A stretch of DNA of 64,000 bases from Trichostrongylus colubriformis (GCA_963978905.1 OZ022259.1:13268001-13332000); one strand, 5' to 3'. Counted from the stretch's first letter, positions 24,307 through 36,243 are shown. Made by a program: numbers and translations. The notes: a model not told the origin generated them from the letters alone.

Positions 24307-24736
24307 TCAAAGGAATCGTCTATGCAAAGATTAGTTTCTTTGTTACCCCTATATTTATGTTGTATCTGTCTAATAAGGGCTGCATGCAAAGTTTCACGCG
24401 AAAAGTGAAAATCCGGCTAAGATACAGCTCCCCAAATTCTTGGCTGGGTAAGCTGGGCCTCCGAATGAGAGCCCCGTCCCGTCATCCGCCGCGGTTGGAA
24501 CGGAGACGGAACTGTTTACGTGACCTTCTGCTCCTACAATGCGCCTCCGACCGCGGCGGACGACGGGGTGGGCACTTGCTCGTAGCCTCCGCCCACCCAA
24601 CCAAGTCTTTGTGGTGCTATATCTTAGCCGGACTCTTATTTTTCGCTCGAATCTTTGCATGCCGCCCACATCAAGCAAATACAACATAAATATATGGGTA
24701 ACATAAAAACTCATTTTTCCGTGAACAATTCCTTCA
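24307..24736. mobile_element. Foldback MITE, family B (copy 2)
   Basis: Outer arms match the copy at 9319-9753 (TTACCC.TATATTTATGTTGT near both ends, inverted). The inner GC-rich arms carry CGGCGGACGACGGGG and its near inverse. The 110- and 106-codon frames on both strands here fall inside the palindrome and mirror one another, so they are not genes. Confidence 0.75.
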
Positions 24737-25845
24737 AAGAAGAGTCACACCATAAAACGTGTTGCATTCTTTATGGATCATCTTACATGTATGTAGACCT
24801 ATATTTTTCGATATTGGCTCTGGGGACACTCTAATCGTGCAGTCGTCTCTTGCCAAACAAGCGGGATACGGTGGAATTAGTCTGATTATAATAATTATCT
24901 TCATAGGGGATAGCTAGGGAATTTTTGCAATTTAAAATTTTTTAACTAGTGCTATAAGTGAAAATCGGAAAAAGATATTTTAATGCGAATAAACGCGAGC
25001 CGAAGACCATTCCAGTGAACCAGTTGGCTGATGGTCTAAGACCGCTTCACACTATTCTTTCAGCTTACACAATAACTTCTTGTCTTGGCTTGTTTAGAAT
25101 GAAGTTGATTACGTGATGTTGCTCTTTTCTTCATAAAAAACGGTCTGGTTAATCATCTTTGGCATTCCATCACAGAGAACAGTGTAAAGTATGTGGGTGA
25201 TGGCACTTCCTGTACGTGCTAAAAGATCAATAGCAATGACTGATAGACAAGTTTTTCGGAGTTTTTCGGTGATCATCAAATCAGGAGAACGAAACATTCC
25301 ATTACTTGCTGATTTTTGTTGATTTCTATGATTTTGCTGGCAATTTCACTGGATTAAATCTGCAGTAACGTCATCAACTAGGTTTGGGCGGATCATAAGA
25401 ATCTCACTGATTTTGGCTGATTTTTGGGTTAGACCTTTTACCCGCGGAATTTCATCAACTACGATCCACAGTTGTAAATATAATGTGGATTTACTAATAT
25501 TGTTCAAACTGCTTATTTTGCAAGTGTATGGATTGAGCACACTGATATAAATTAAATTCATCCATAATTTATAATACATATGTGATTGTAATAGTAAGCA
25601 TTTACTAACGCAACAATCGAAGTGTTTAGTTTTCTAGGCACTTACTTGCTTTCCATGTAATACTCGTAACCCAAAATTTCAACGTACTTTCCAGAGGAGC
25701 ACGTGCGGTACTCAACAAGTGGGCTGGGCATGGCAACGGGCGGAGATTGGGAGCTGGGCCGGCCCCAGCTGCCGGTTGCCTTTGTGGCCCCTTTACGTGA
25801 TCTTTGTCACGCAAAATTTGTCCATAGATTAAAAAAAAACCAGTG

Positions 25846-26070
25846 TCGTTCATTCTTGAATTTTCAAGCTTTAATGTTCACCTTAAATGCAATTTCATAT
25901 CCTTGATATTTTTGCAAATTTCAAGGCTCAGTTCAAGCCTCGTCACATTTTCCACCAGAGTCGTTCATTCCTGATTCCATTTCAAGTTTAATGTCCATCT
26001 TAAACGCTATTACATATCCATGATATTTTTGCAAATTTCACGGCTCAATTTAAGCTTCCCCATTTTCACC
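25846..26070 (+). repeat. Two-copy tandem repeat, 115-bp period
   Basis: TCGTTCATTC at 25846 and 25961 begins two copies sharing TGATATTTTTGCAAATTTCA and CATAT.C. Divergence is moderate. It ends next to an 11-bp hairpin CATTTTCACCC/GGGTGAAAATG at 26061-26087. Confidence 0.75.
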
Positions 26071-26449
26071 CATGCTGGGTGAAAATGTGAAAAGAGTACT
26101 GCAATCGTGAAGCCTATTCATTCATGTGATCGTAAACGGTTGATGGATATTGTGATTAATCAATAGAAACCGTTAGTAACTCTGTTCTTATGGGAAATCT
26201 CCTAACCTTTCCCAAAAATGATAACCTTTGATAAGATTTTGTGAAGAGATTTCTATCTAATCATGCTAAATCGGGCTTACATGAACTCCTTGATCGGTAT
26301 AACCTTGAATGCCCCGTGGTGATTATCGGGGTGATGTTTTTGCTGTTCGAAAAACTGGATTTACGGCTTCTAAAGGTGTACACCCGGGCAATCATTTAGC
26401 GATCAATCCAAGCTTTGATCAGCTAATTCATGTGAAACTACATACTTCA

Positions 26450-26640
26450 TTGAATATCAAGTAATCGATTCGTAAATATAATTTATATATCTTGATATAA
26501 CTATATTTATTTCATATACACCATAATATTTTTGAAATTTGTAAAGAAACCGGGTTAAATAAGCCTGTCGTTGTTAAGTCCTCTTGAAAAAATACTGGAC
26601 TTTCTGGCTTTCGATTGAGCTCTGAAACTCTTTTCTTAAA
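26450..26640 (+). repeat. Dispersed repeat, copy 2 (partner 22735-22930)
   Basis: Same block order as the partner: GATATAACTATATTTATTTC, CACCATAATATT, AGCCTGTCGTTGTTAAGTCC, CTTTCGATTGAGCTC. No coding potential. Confidence 0.65.
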
Positions 26641-26702
26641 TTATGTCGCTGTCTCCATTGATCTCGTCATACATATTGCAGTTCTTTTAAAAACCACTTC
26701 GC

Positions 26703-27020
26703 TCATCTTGCAGCTGTGGAGCGTGATTGATCCCTGAGGCGTCTTGGCAGTGCAATGACTGAACCACAAGAAAATCTTATGATTTTTGAACTATTTCGGG
26801 AGGTTGCGCACAATCCCTTGGCGCGAGGTGGTATAAGCTGCCTAGCCGCTTCAAGGATTCGATGATCCAATTGAGACGTTGACTCAAGGTCATCCTTGGA
26901 ACTTTCTCTTTCACCAGGGGACTTCTTTGAGCGGAATCGTTCCAAGCCATTTCCTACGCGATCCTCGTTATCCGTCTTCCGAAACAATAATTTTCTTCTT
27001 TTTTCACGGTAGCTTTGCAA
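26703..27020 (-). CDS. Candidate coding segment, unknown protein, 105 codons
   Basis: The minus-strand frame is open from upstream of MQSYREKRRKLLFRKTDNED to a TGA at 26705-26703. The product is highly charged with a helix-like stretch (LESTSQLDHRILEAARQLI). No family is recognised and no adjoining exon is identified. It could be a terminal exon of an unknown gene, or chance. Confidence 0.22.
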   Translation of the reverse strand: MQSYREKRRKLLFRKTDNEDRVGNGLERFRSKKSPGERESSKDDLESTSQLDHRILEAARQLIPPRAKGLCATSRNSSKIIRFSCGSVIALPRRLRDQSRSTAAR

Positions 27021-27440
27021 TTCAAAACAAATTGCTTTACGCTTTTGATGTAATGTGTCCTAATACATTGACCTTGATCCTTTCTTATTTTATGTCAGAA
27101 GAAGCAAGAAACTCGGCAAGTTTTTAAAAAGGCGATTTTCTGCTACATTCCAGATCATTTCTTCGATTGCTACGTAATAAATAGCGCAAGGCAAAAGGCG
27201 CCGCGTCCCAATTCGTGGAAAGTATCCTGCGCAGGCAAATAAAAACTCCATTCCAGGGCGATCGAATAGTTAGTACTGAAATTTCAACGCACAAAATTGA
27301 TCACTGGTGGGGTGTGAGTCAAATTTAAACTAATGGTAACATGCCGTGGCAACTGTGCTTGGGTACGAATTCCCAGCCTCGTCCCTTGAAGGATTTTTAA
27401 CCGCAATCTCATCTTTTTCTGGCAGTCTCTTCGTTCACAG

Positions 27441-27659
27441 TTGGAGAACTTCGAGTCAGCTCCGACTGAAAAACCTCTGAGTCTTGGACCTGCGCCACCT
27501 CCGTTTCATGGGCCCATAAATGCACCCCCATCGCACTATAAAGAAAACATCATCTCGGCTAAAGAATCCATATGCCCTACGTTTATTACGAATTCTCGCG
27601 AGGCCATAGTCCGCCAATCTTCGTCACCAACAGCTGCGATGCCTACTAGGATGCTTTGA
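27441..27659 (+). CDS. Candidate terminal exon, unknown protein, 72 codons
   Basis: Starts directly behind a good acceptor (CTTCGTTCACAG, AG at 27439-27440) and stays open to TGA at 27657-27659. The product begins LENFESAPTEKPLSLGPAPP and is Pro/Ser-rich. The other strand is also open (27536-27781), which weakens the case. No family recognised. Confidence 0.25.
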   Translation: MENFESAPTEKPLSLGPAPPPFHGPINAPPSHYKENIISAKESICPTFITNSREAIVRQSSSPTAAMPTRML

Positions 27660-28355
27660 GATGAGAAAATTTTCAACAAGACTTCTGCTGTTGGAGCGCT
27701 CTGAAAACAGTGGTATACGTGAGTAACGGGACCTCTTGAATTGAAGGTAAAAAAGATAAATACTGAAAAAAAGCTGAACAAACAAAAGTGAACTCTACGG
27801 GTCTAGGAAAACTACTTGTGACGAAATTTTCGGTGAGTCGGAGCGCTCCAGACTGTAAGGGCCGCCTTTTCGACAGCCGCCCCTGTTTTAACACCTCCCG
27901 CCCCACTGATTAACTTGGCCCGCCTCTTTTCGGAATCAACGGTGGTTAAGCGGTCTTATTTCTTGAGCATTTACCCGTTTTATTACGTTGTTCTTCACTT
28001 TCGTGCTAACAAGCACCCACCTTCATATTCGATCATTTTTTAGCAGGCGGCCTGAGTTACGCTATCACTACCTTTGAGTGTCCGTCAATCACTGCTCTGC
28101 CCCTATGTCCTTGAGAATTAGCGTATTACTGATTCATTGAGACCAGCATGCAATTGCACCAGCAGAACCCACAAGACGGTGCCATTCGCCAAATAGGCGT
28201 GGCGTGTGACAGTGTACGTAAACATTTCGATAGTGTCCTTAACAATGTCCTTAACTAAGTCTTTGAGAAGTTCGGTACATCTGGTTCTACCACACCATTC
28301 TTCCCTTCTATCCCGCACCCACCGTGACTCCATCGCGTTGCAAACTTTTTTTTAA

Positions 28356-28767
28356 AGACACTGGGAAGAGGGCAATTTTGGTTTACGGTATGGGAGGACG
28401 ATGGCCGCAATGCACACAAGGCACCTTGCCAAAACGTCGAATGTGAATTAATTAGGCTTTAGAAGTAATCACACTTTTTCTTACGCATCGCTTATTCTGC
28501 ACTTAATTGTTTTACTTGTTTGTTGCTGTGTGTTGTTTCTCTTATTTCACACCAATGAATGAAATACCATCTACGAGACAACAAAGGTCATCTCTACAGC
28601 GGACAACTCGGAAAGTCAGTGTGTTGATGCGAATGTGACGCGAATACACACCACAGCCCTTCGCTTTTGAATCCGGGTTTTTTTCACCGATTATCGCTTC
28701 TAACTTTGAATGCTCGTTACAATGATCATTTCTTTGCGTCTTCCGCTTTCTTCAGACCCCTTCCGAT
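28356..28767. mobile_element. TTAA-type foldback MITE, type 1, inverted copy
   Basis: Left TTAA at 28352-28355, then AGACACTGGGAAGAGGGCAA. The right end GACCCCTTCCGATTCCTTTG is the inverse of the 580-1014 left end, with its TTAA mutated. The interior contains AGCGGACAACTCGGAAAGTC and AATGATCATTTCTTTGC, matching 580-1014. Confidence 0.7.
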
Positions 28768-29456
28768 TCCTTTGACTTTCCGACATCCCCTCATCGAAAG
28801 AAATTTGGCAAGTAGTAAGCTCTCAAACTGATTGAACTCCACTCCAGATCATTTCCCCAAATAGGTTCGGTAGTCATTTGAAGATATTCCCAGGAATTTC
28901 CAGTAGCAATCTTCTTCTGAGTTGCTCGTTGTTGTTTCGTCGGTAATCTTTGGCTATGATCGCCATTTCTAAGCCACATTTTCCTGTTTAACGGGGCTTG
29001 CGCAAATCTTCCGTCTACTGTGATGCCTATCTAAGCCATGTACCAGTCGTTAATTACTACTTCGCTACCGCCTTCTTCGTAAATACTGTCTAGTTAGATG
29101 TTTCAAACCGACTCTTTCTTGCCATTTCGCCACATCCGCTTGGTACGTCTATTAGGCTCTCTTTTGGTTTCTTTCATTGATCACTTTCAAACCACATTTT
29201 GTCCTGTTGTGGACTGTGTAAGATCAGGTAATTGCGAATCAATCATTTTTGATTGCGCCATGCACCAGACGTCTATATGAGAATGTAGAGAGTAACTGCG
29301 GCGGCCGCACAACGTCACGAAAGCCACAATTTTTTGGTTAAAAGCCCAATACACAGTAATCCACGTGCGAAATACAGAAAGTTAATGGCTTCATCATTGA
29401 AAAGGTTACTTTCGAGTCTTTGGATCTGATTGGTGCTTCGTGCATTTACTATACAT
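28768..29456. other. Intergenic, nothing recognised
   Basis: No exon, RNA gene or shared repeat seen. Confidence 0.45.
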
Positions 29457-29464
29457 AAATGCAT

Positions 29465-29699
29465 GGGTGAGGGCCGATTGGTCAAATTTTCGCTTCGCGG
29501 CGCCGTCGAGCGAGTCGTTTAGCATTCCGCTCAAAAAGGAGTGGGTTGGTACCTTGACGGATTTTCAAAAATTGCATTTTAGAAGTTCGCCTATGTTGTT
29601 GTTGTTGCTTTACAACAGATGAAGCTGTATACGACTCGCACTCACCGCACCACTCGCCGCGGGCGGCCGCACGAAAACTTGACCAATCGATCCCCACCC
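29465..29699. mobile_element. GGGTG-end MITE, subfamily H (copy 1)
   Basis: Ends GGGTGAGGGCCGATTGGTCAA-like and its inverse (TTGACCAATCGATCCCCACC). Flanks AAATGCAT (29457-29464) and AAAGACAT (29700-29707) are a decayed target duplication. Matches 52531-52769 in size and interior (TTTCGCTTCGCGGCG, GAAGTTCGCCTATGTTGT). Confidence 0.75.
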
Positions 29700-29707
29700 A
29701 AAGACAT

Positions 29708-31495
29708 ACTTGTGCAATTTGGAGGCATTCTCTTCCAACTCCACGACCTTTGTTTTCACTCCTAAAACCCCACCCATCTCACAAATTCCTCCTTTCCGCC
29801 AATTTAAACAAAAGCGACAGCATACTTTTATTTATATGATTGCTTTTTTCTTTCATTTTTTCGCATATATGATACGCACATATACATATGCGCATACTTA
29901 TTACGATCTAGTTACTATTTGATGCATAAAAATACATAAATTCATTCTATCTTAAACAGGAAGCTTGATCCGTGCAAACTTTTTTTGGTGAAATAGTACA
30001 GCAATGCTATACAGCATGCTTTATGAATGCACCGTCCATGACTTCATGAATATTTTTTTCTTAAATTAGTGATTAAAAAATCAGTAACATGCGGTGTTGA
30101 GCAGTCATCTTCGGCAATAATGCTTTTTGTAAAATCTTAGTGAATACTATTATATATGTTGAGTTTCTAAGAAGCTGTCTTTCTAGGAAATCTCGCCAAA
30201 TATTATTTCGAGCACATCTGCATTTGTATCATTTCAAAATATCTCTATACCAGACCGACATAGATACTGCCTTCAAACGATTCAATGAATAAAACCAGGG
30301 CGGTGATCCTTCAGAAGAGGGCCAGCGCTCCACGTTGACCAGTGCATTTCATGTCTTCTTCTTTGAACGATTTGCCGGTCCTCAATGATCCCCGTCAAGT
30401 ACTTCTTGGATGAATTGCTAGTGGCTAATGTGATGCCGGTTTGTTTTCACTGCCATATTCGACCATTGCATAGGGTCTGTATCTGTTATAAATGACCCAG
30501 GACAGCTTAAGATGACAGTAACCAGTTCAGCGTCTTCATATAAACCATCTCCATGGAATGGCACAGGACACACACACTTCACTTTCGCTTGTGGTCACAC
30601 AAATTACCATACCGAAAAACGTGTTACGCTCGCGATTTATGTGGATGTTTCTACTGCTGCTGCTGATGGGATACTGGCTTTTGCGTAATGACGGCTTTCA
30701 CTCACTCCTTCCGTCATCGTCGTCGTCGTCGACGTTCAGTTAAAGGACACATGTCCATTGGGAGTGTTCACGCATTAAACTAGTTTTAGGTGCCCTCTTC
30801 TACAGGATGACGTGATGGTGCCATGACGATAATGGCCACATTTACACTTCAAGCGTCGTCTTGCCTTCTGTTCCCATTTAAGTACCACCATTCTTTCGTT
30901 ATTTGGAATGTTGTAAGAGGCGATTCTTGCCTAGGAATTCTTCGCAATCTCATCGCGCGCGCTGGCCAAATTGCCAATTACTCGCGCTAAGTTCCGTGCC
31001 CCGTACACCCTTTTGTCGGGTCAAATAACTCCGTATTGATGATCAGAAATCGTGCGAGTAACGAATGACAGAGACTACATACTATGTGTTTGAGTCATTT
31101 GCGTTACAGGTCTCCTTAGGTCACCCGATCGTTCGATGCCTTCAAATGGCCTATCAATCGGTTATCATGACATCAACTCACTGTTTCATTTGTTATCACT
31201 TTTTTCATCAAGGAATCTTGGATGCGATAAAATTACTCGTCACTGCTCTTTTTACCCGGTGAATTATATGGCTTTTTCTAAAATAAATCCTAGGGTGGAA
31301 CCATTCGGGAAACAGCACGTTTGGGTAAATTAAAACGTCATTTTTGAGCATTGTGGGTGACAGTAACGGATATACGTCACGATTCAGGAAATCGCACACC
31401 TCATTTTCCGGTGGCAAATTTTTAAATGTGTCTTAGAGTATCGGTAGGGGGAATTTGTAAAAGTTATCAACTATTTTGCACATCGTTAAACTCCC
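29708..31495. other. Intergenic, nothing recognised
   Basis: AT-rich; contains a short (CGT)n tract at about 30717-30735. No exon or shared repeat assigned. Confidence 0.45.
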
Positions 31496-31503
31496 TTAAG
31501 CTA

Positions 31504-31747
31504 GGGTGTGTACCCTTATGTCAGGATTTCGCACGACGACGAGCGGCGTGCGACGCACTGTGTGCGAACTACGCGCGTCGCGGTAGTTGGATCTTAAAAC
31601 GATTACACAGTTGTGCTAGGAGGGGGGCGATACACAGTTAACTTGTAATCGCTTTGGGACCCCACAACATGTCGCCTTCAACTAGTCCGCATTACTTCGC
31701 TTGGGACATGCCGCGGTGCGAAATCCTGACATAAGGGTACACACACC
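31504..31747. mobile_element. GGGTG-end MITE, subfamily G (copy 1)
   Basis: The inverted ends GGGTGTGTACCCTTATGTCA and its inverse span about 28 bp including CAGGATTTCGCA. Flanks CTTAAGCTA and CTTCAGCTA form a 9-bp target duplication with one mismatch. The interior is shared, inverted, with 43377-43615. Confidence 0.8.
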
Positions 31748-31755
31748 TTCAGCTA

Positions 31756-33522
31756 TAGTACATGCTATATCGCCATCACTTGCCGCCACCATTATGATTG
31801 GAACTGAAATGCGCGGCGCATGAGTAATTAATTGCAGCCGAAAACTTTATTTTTTATATTTACCAGTTTGAAGGTGATATGAACGGGTCTGATAGGTTCA
31901 TTTAGAGGCATGTTTGGAAAAATCATAATAGGAAACAGCGGGAAATTTAGCCCTTCGTTTTATTAAACGTGTGCACTGCTATCCACTGCTATCCCCTGTG
32001 ACGCTTATAGCCACCTGCAAATGCCACCTAGGATGAAGATTAAGATAAAAAGATATAGAATCTAGCATTAACCGATCACTTGCTAGGATGAACCACGCAT
32101 TCCAGTTCCTTTGAGAATCGTAGTGGCATGTGAATGCGGCTTAGCCTCTACAGTGATTTGTGGGGTCAACCGATGTACAAGTCCATGCTTTTCAACTCCC
32201 AAATGACTTGCTACTAATTCAACATCGCGGAAGAACGGATGGCTTGGTTGGCACTACATCTTAAAATGCATAAAAGCGGTTGTTGAAGTGCTCTACCATC
32301 AAGTAGGGCAGAGAGAGCGAGCAACTTGAGGTACACAATCTGAACAGACCCCAGGGAATTCCCACCTTAATTTTGTATGCCATGAAGTACCACCAGTGAG
32401 GACGAAAGTGGTGTGGTGTGCACTTTTTAGTCATAGTGTGGGGATCAAATCCCGCATCACGCACGCACAGGCCAATTAAGCCTTCAATTCACTGCGTGGT
32501 CAGTGAAGGATAGGATCGTCTGGGAGGGTAAAAGCACTCACCTGTACATCGGCTGGCTTCCGCAAGTCACTTTCTTCTCGAATTATCGCCTATACTCTGC
32601 CCTTACTCTAAACGAATCGCATACGATTCGCTCCAGGCTGATGTTCGCTATCATTGAAGACAATATCCGTCTTGCGTAGGTCCTATAATATCGCATCTCC
32701 AAGGACCTTGCATTTCTGACACCACTTTTTTACAAATTGTGATGTTCATGATCGCGTTGGTAGTGCCAAGTCCAATCGCGTATTCCTTGACCTGATATCC
32801 GTCAAGGACCGTCATACTTCCTCTACTTCCAGAAGCGGGTTATTTGATCTGGAATTATGACCTCTAGACACGAAACATCTTTTTTTGAAAATTTCAAAGC
32901 TCTCCATCGGCTGGCTCCCGCAAAACAATGCGTAGTCGGAATTGTATTCTAATGCCGCTAGACCGCGATTCATCGCAATAGAAAATGGGATGAATGCATG
33001 GCGCATTCCAGAAATGGATCAAGCCTGCTCTACGATTCGTCCCTTTACCTTTTCATAGGCTTCTTCGATTACCGTCAGTCTCCATTTTCGACCTGTTTCA
33101 TTCACCTTTGATCAACTGTTCAGAATGATCATCGATTTTGCTACCACCTACACTTCTTTTTCTCATAACGGTTTTGTAAATGCTCTACCAGAAACAAACG
33201 TGATTTCGGGAAACTTTTATGGAAGTACAAAACAATTGCATCTTCCTGTATATCATTTACACATGCTATTTCCATTCCCAAGGTCTGCACAGCTAAAATA
33301 CGTGACCATAACAAAATTCATGCAATCAGACGAAAAACAGGAGGCCGTGAAAGTTCATATTTACTGCCTTCGATGTACCTTGTTATTTACTCGTTCTTCT
33401 ATGGTATCATTTAGCTCAATTGTTAATTCTTTTTTTTTCTCTGAGTGTGAACACTGAGAGTGCTGAAATCCTTTCTTACACGGACTCTTGCTAGCAGCAG
33501 TTATTAATGCTACCCATTCTCT
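31756..33522. other. Intergenic; possible retroelement remnant not established
   Basis: No gene recognised. The 32440-32560 stretch shares short blocks (CCGATGTACAAGTC, GGGATTTGATC-like) with 58380-58510. A minus-strand frame at 32812-33006 contains ALEYNSDYALF, faintly like a reverse transcriptase LEYADD motif but lacking the DD. Confidence 0.35.
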
Positions 33523-33948
33523 ATGAGCAGTGATGGGAAATTCGGAGGAAGAGTGACTATGAAAGTGGAGATGTCTAGGTATGGTACGGTGAGGAAAAAA
33601 CTGGTGGAAATGGCCAAAGACCCGAGAAATAGGACCCCTCCCAACGCTGACGCTGATATTCTCGACATTGAGCCTTCCCTTGAAGAGTCGGGTAGACTGC
33701 ACGAGTTTTCCACTGAGGTGCTGCCATGTCCTAAACACGGAGGGATGTTCGAAAATGAGGAAGCATCCTTTGTCTGGAGTGAGCTTCAAGCTAAAACTGA
33801 GAAAGTGGACCGCGATACCTCCTATTCCCACCACAGCCAATCAGTCGCTAGGAGGCGGACCGAGCACAGTAAGGCGGCTCGAGCAGAAAAGGCCCCCTCT
33901 GCCACAGCTCGGGGGCGCGCCCTTCGTGGGGGATTTCGCCGCAAATAG
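33523..33948 (+). CDS. Candidate single-exon ORF, 141 aa, unknown; 3' part repeat-like
   Basis: Opens with ATG (MSSDGKFGGRVTMKVEMSRY) and is open for 141 codons to TAG at 33946-33948. Residues 1-105 are charged and protein-like. The last third (ARRRTEHSKAARAEKAPSAT onward) lies in GC-rich, repeat-like DNA that leads into a TTAA-type MITE end (ACATTACCCCTAACACTGTC at 34004-34023). A 159-codon frame is open on the other strand. No family recognised. Confidence 0.25.
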   Translation: MSSDGKFGGRVTMKVEMSRYGTVRKKLVEMAKDPRNRTPPNADADILDIEPSLEESGRLHEFSTEVLPCPKHGGMFENEEASFVWSELQAKTEKVDRDTSYSHHSQSVARRRTEHSKAARAEKAPSATARGRALRGGFRRK

Positions 33949-34195
33949 GCTTTCCAAACCCGTAGTTTTCGAGTGAATGACTCCTCTTAGGGATTCTCAT
34001 CACCCACATTACCCCTAACACTGTCTTTAAGGTTTTGAAATCGTGATCGTCTGAATGTCTTAGCAAAAGAGGTGCTGTAAGAACTAGCAAATCCTCGAGT
34101 TACGGTCGCCCAAGCACATCAAACACTTTGGCATCGGGCAGCTCTTGCGTGGTATACAGGCCAATATGCTGTTGCGATTCTGGATGAAAGTGCTA

Positions 34196-35071
34196 TTAGG
34201 TTGTAAAGAAAATTCTGGCCGGTTTTGCGCATTCACACGACAAGTACAAATCTGAAAACGTATCAACATGAATAATCCTACATATTGAGCTCCTTAAATA
34301 GATAAAAAGTTGCTCTTTTTGAACATACGCTTTCTATGGAATGCCACAAGTTCGCGAATAACTAAAAGGTTTTTAAAGTTCTGCGAAAATGGCACTTTTT
34401 AGATGACTTCACTTCACGAGTTCTTATTCAGTCGAGTCGCAGCAAAGGAAGCCACAAATGTGAATACTGCAAGGGGAGGGGGAAAAGCATTGCATGGAGC
34501 ACTTTGTTCCTGGTTTCAGAGGTGCAGAAATGGGAACAAGTCGCTTGAATTTTCAATTGATCAAATTTCTTTAACTAAAACGGCGGAAGGCGATGAGCGT
34601 CTATGCTTGCAAGGGACCTGAAAGTATTGGCCTTCCCCCACACAAGTGTGATTGACCACCTCAAGTAGTTCAATTTGAAAAAAATCCAAAGAATGGGAAC
34701 CGCGCGACCCTTCAGAGTAGCCATGCGCGAGCGCAATATCCATAAATCCTCTTACAGTAATTGAAGCAGTTGCAGGCTGGAGCCCTTACTCGTCCACCAT
34801 AGTCATCACATCTAACGCTGACTTTCCCAAACATCTGAGCAGTCTCTGGCTCCCTTGATAGCAGTGTGTTCAGAAAGAATGGTGGTTTGAAGTCGATTTT
34901 TTTTCGAACGATATGAATTGTCCGCCGTTCATCAAAATGAGATATGCAAGTATCCATAATGTTGCCAAAAGTGTAGCGAATCGAATGATGCTCTTTCTGT
35001 GAGGGAAGATGCAGTCTGAGCCGAGTTATGATCAATTGCGGAAATCGGCCAAAATTTTTCTTACAGCCCAA
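34196..35071. mobile_element. Mariner-type non-autonomous element, 876 bp (copy 1)
   Basis: Flanked by TA at 34194-34195 and 35072-35073. Ends TTAGGTTGTAAAGAAAATTC and inverse of TTGGGCTGTAAGAAAAATTT; both continue TGGCCG. TTAGGTTG ends with TA duplication are typical of mariner elements. A diverged second copy is at 57114-57990. No transposase motif is seen, although a 119-codon minus frame remains open in this copy. Confidence 0.75.
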
Positions 35072-35329
35072 TAGCTTGTGTGGCGCATTTCTTTATTTTT
35101 CTTTCTTCTCTATTAGAAGAAGAGGGTCATCTAAGCAAGCATCCTGAATACCTTCCATTTGAATGTGGAGGATGCAGAAGGCACCGACAGATGTAGGGAA
35201 ATGTGACGCTGTGAATATTGTCCTAAAAACAGCCTTACACCCCAAAAGTGGTGATATGTGGCGAAACTTGCATGAAAAAAGCACTGCTTGGGATCCTATC
35301 ACTATCCCGCAGCACAGCGAATCGTTCTG

Positions 35330-35590
35330 CCGTTCATCAGCCGGGCGAGTTGTCGGCGAAAGTGCGGCAATATTCGCGCTCCGCTGGTTATATCCCCTTC
35401 CCGTCTGCAGTCTACCCCAATGGTTAGTGACGAAGAGTGGTACAAGAGAGATGGGGGTTTCCTGGTTCCTAGTTCTCCGTTTCTTTCGCTGTTTTATTTC
35501 GTTCTTCTTCTACTGCTGCATTCCTGAGCACCCTTACTTTCATATTCCACAATCTGCCGAATTTACCCGTGCCGGTGTCATTGGGATTAT
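35330..35590 (-). repeat. TTAA MITE type 2, inverted fragment
   Basis: TTTCTTTCGCTGTTTTATTTCGTTCTTC, TTTCATATTCCACAATCTGC and GTGCCGGTGTC are the inverse of the left part of 1684-2091. The other end is not preserved. Confidence 0.6.
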
Positions 35591-36220
35591 AAACGACTCT
35601 CCAGAGTAACTCATTACTTCATCAACAGCGCGAATGGGCAATTCCACGATGCAACGTCGACCCACCGAAATATCACGAAAGCATGCACATCCAGTGTACC
35701 ACTCCAGCGCGAGACAAGGAAGGAGTTTATGTAGCAATCTTGTCTTCAATATGGTCGACGAAAGTATAAGTGAATAGGTGTTCCTGTCATGGTTCGCAGG
35801 GTGAGACGTTGAGGTATTAACCCCTCTAACAACGATCGTCACCCCAAGAATTCTTTTTTACCATCGTTCTTTCAACCTTCTTTCAGTCAGATCCATAAGG
35901 CAAGTACATAGAGAAAGGTAAAGAGACGTGATTTTGTACACATTATACCATTCACGTCGCAAAACGCTCCCATGTATGCATCAAACATAACAGTCCTGCT
36001 CACAAAAGAGCCATTTGGATCTGGCAGTTCTGTTTAAGGGGGGTGCGGAGTGAACAGTATTATTATTCGAACAACCACCTACTGTTAGCGTTTTCCCCTT
36101 CTGTTCTGGGAATTTTGGGATCCTTATTCTCAATTGTTTCACCTCCTTTTAATTAATCCTAAAACTTTTGTTCTTCCCGTTGTAGTAAAAAAACACAAGT
36201 TCTTGTGCACACCTCCGTGC

Positions 36221-36243
36221 AAATAAATAAATAAATAAATAAA
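36221..36243 (+). repeat. (AAAT)n microsatellite
   Basis: Five to six AAAT units. Confidence 0.9.

Larger units (their letters stand above)
24737..28351. other. Intergenic with two weak exon candidates
   Basis: Apart from a tandem repeat (25846), a dispersed repeat (26450) and candidates at 26703 and 27441, nothing was recognised. A GC-rich island at 25690-25790 stands out against AT-rich flanks but has no identifiable product. Confidence 0.4.

Noticed and set aside
24357..24714. Two opposed ORFs of 106-110 codons
   Set aside because: They are mirror readings of the arms of a foldback MITE.
32812..33006. Reverse transcriptase remnant
   Set aside because: Only LEYNSDYALF recalls the LEYADD box. 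The catalytic DD is absent and no other RT motif was found nearby.
33361..33840. 159-codon minus-strand ORF as a gene
   Set aside because: It overlaps the plus-strand candidate, has no family match, and its His/Ser/Phe-rich composition looks like the antisense of a charged frame.
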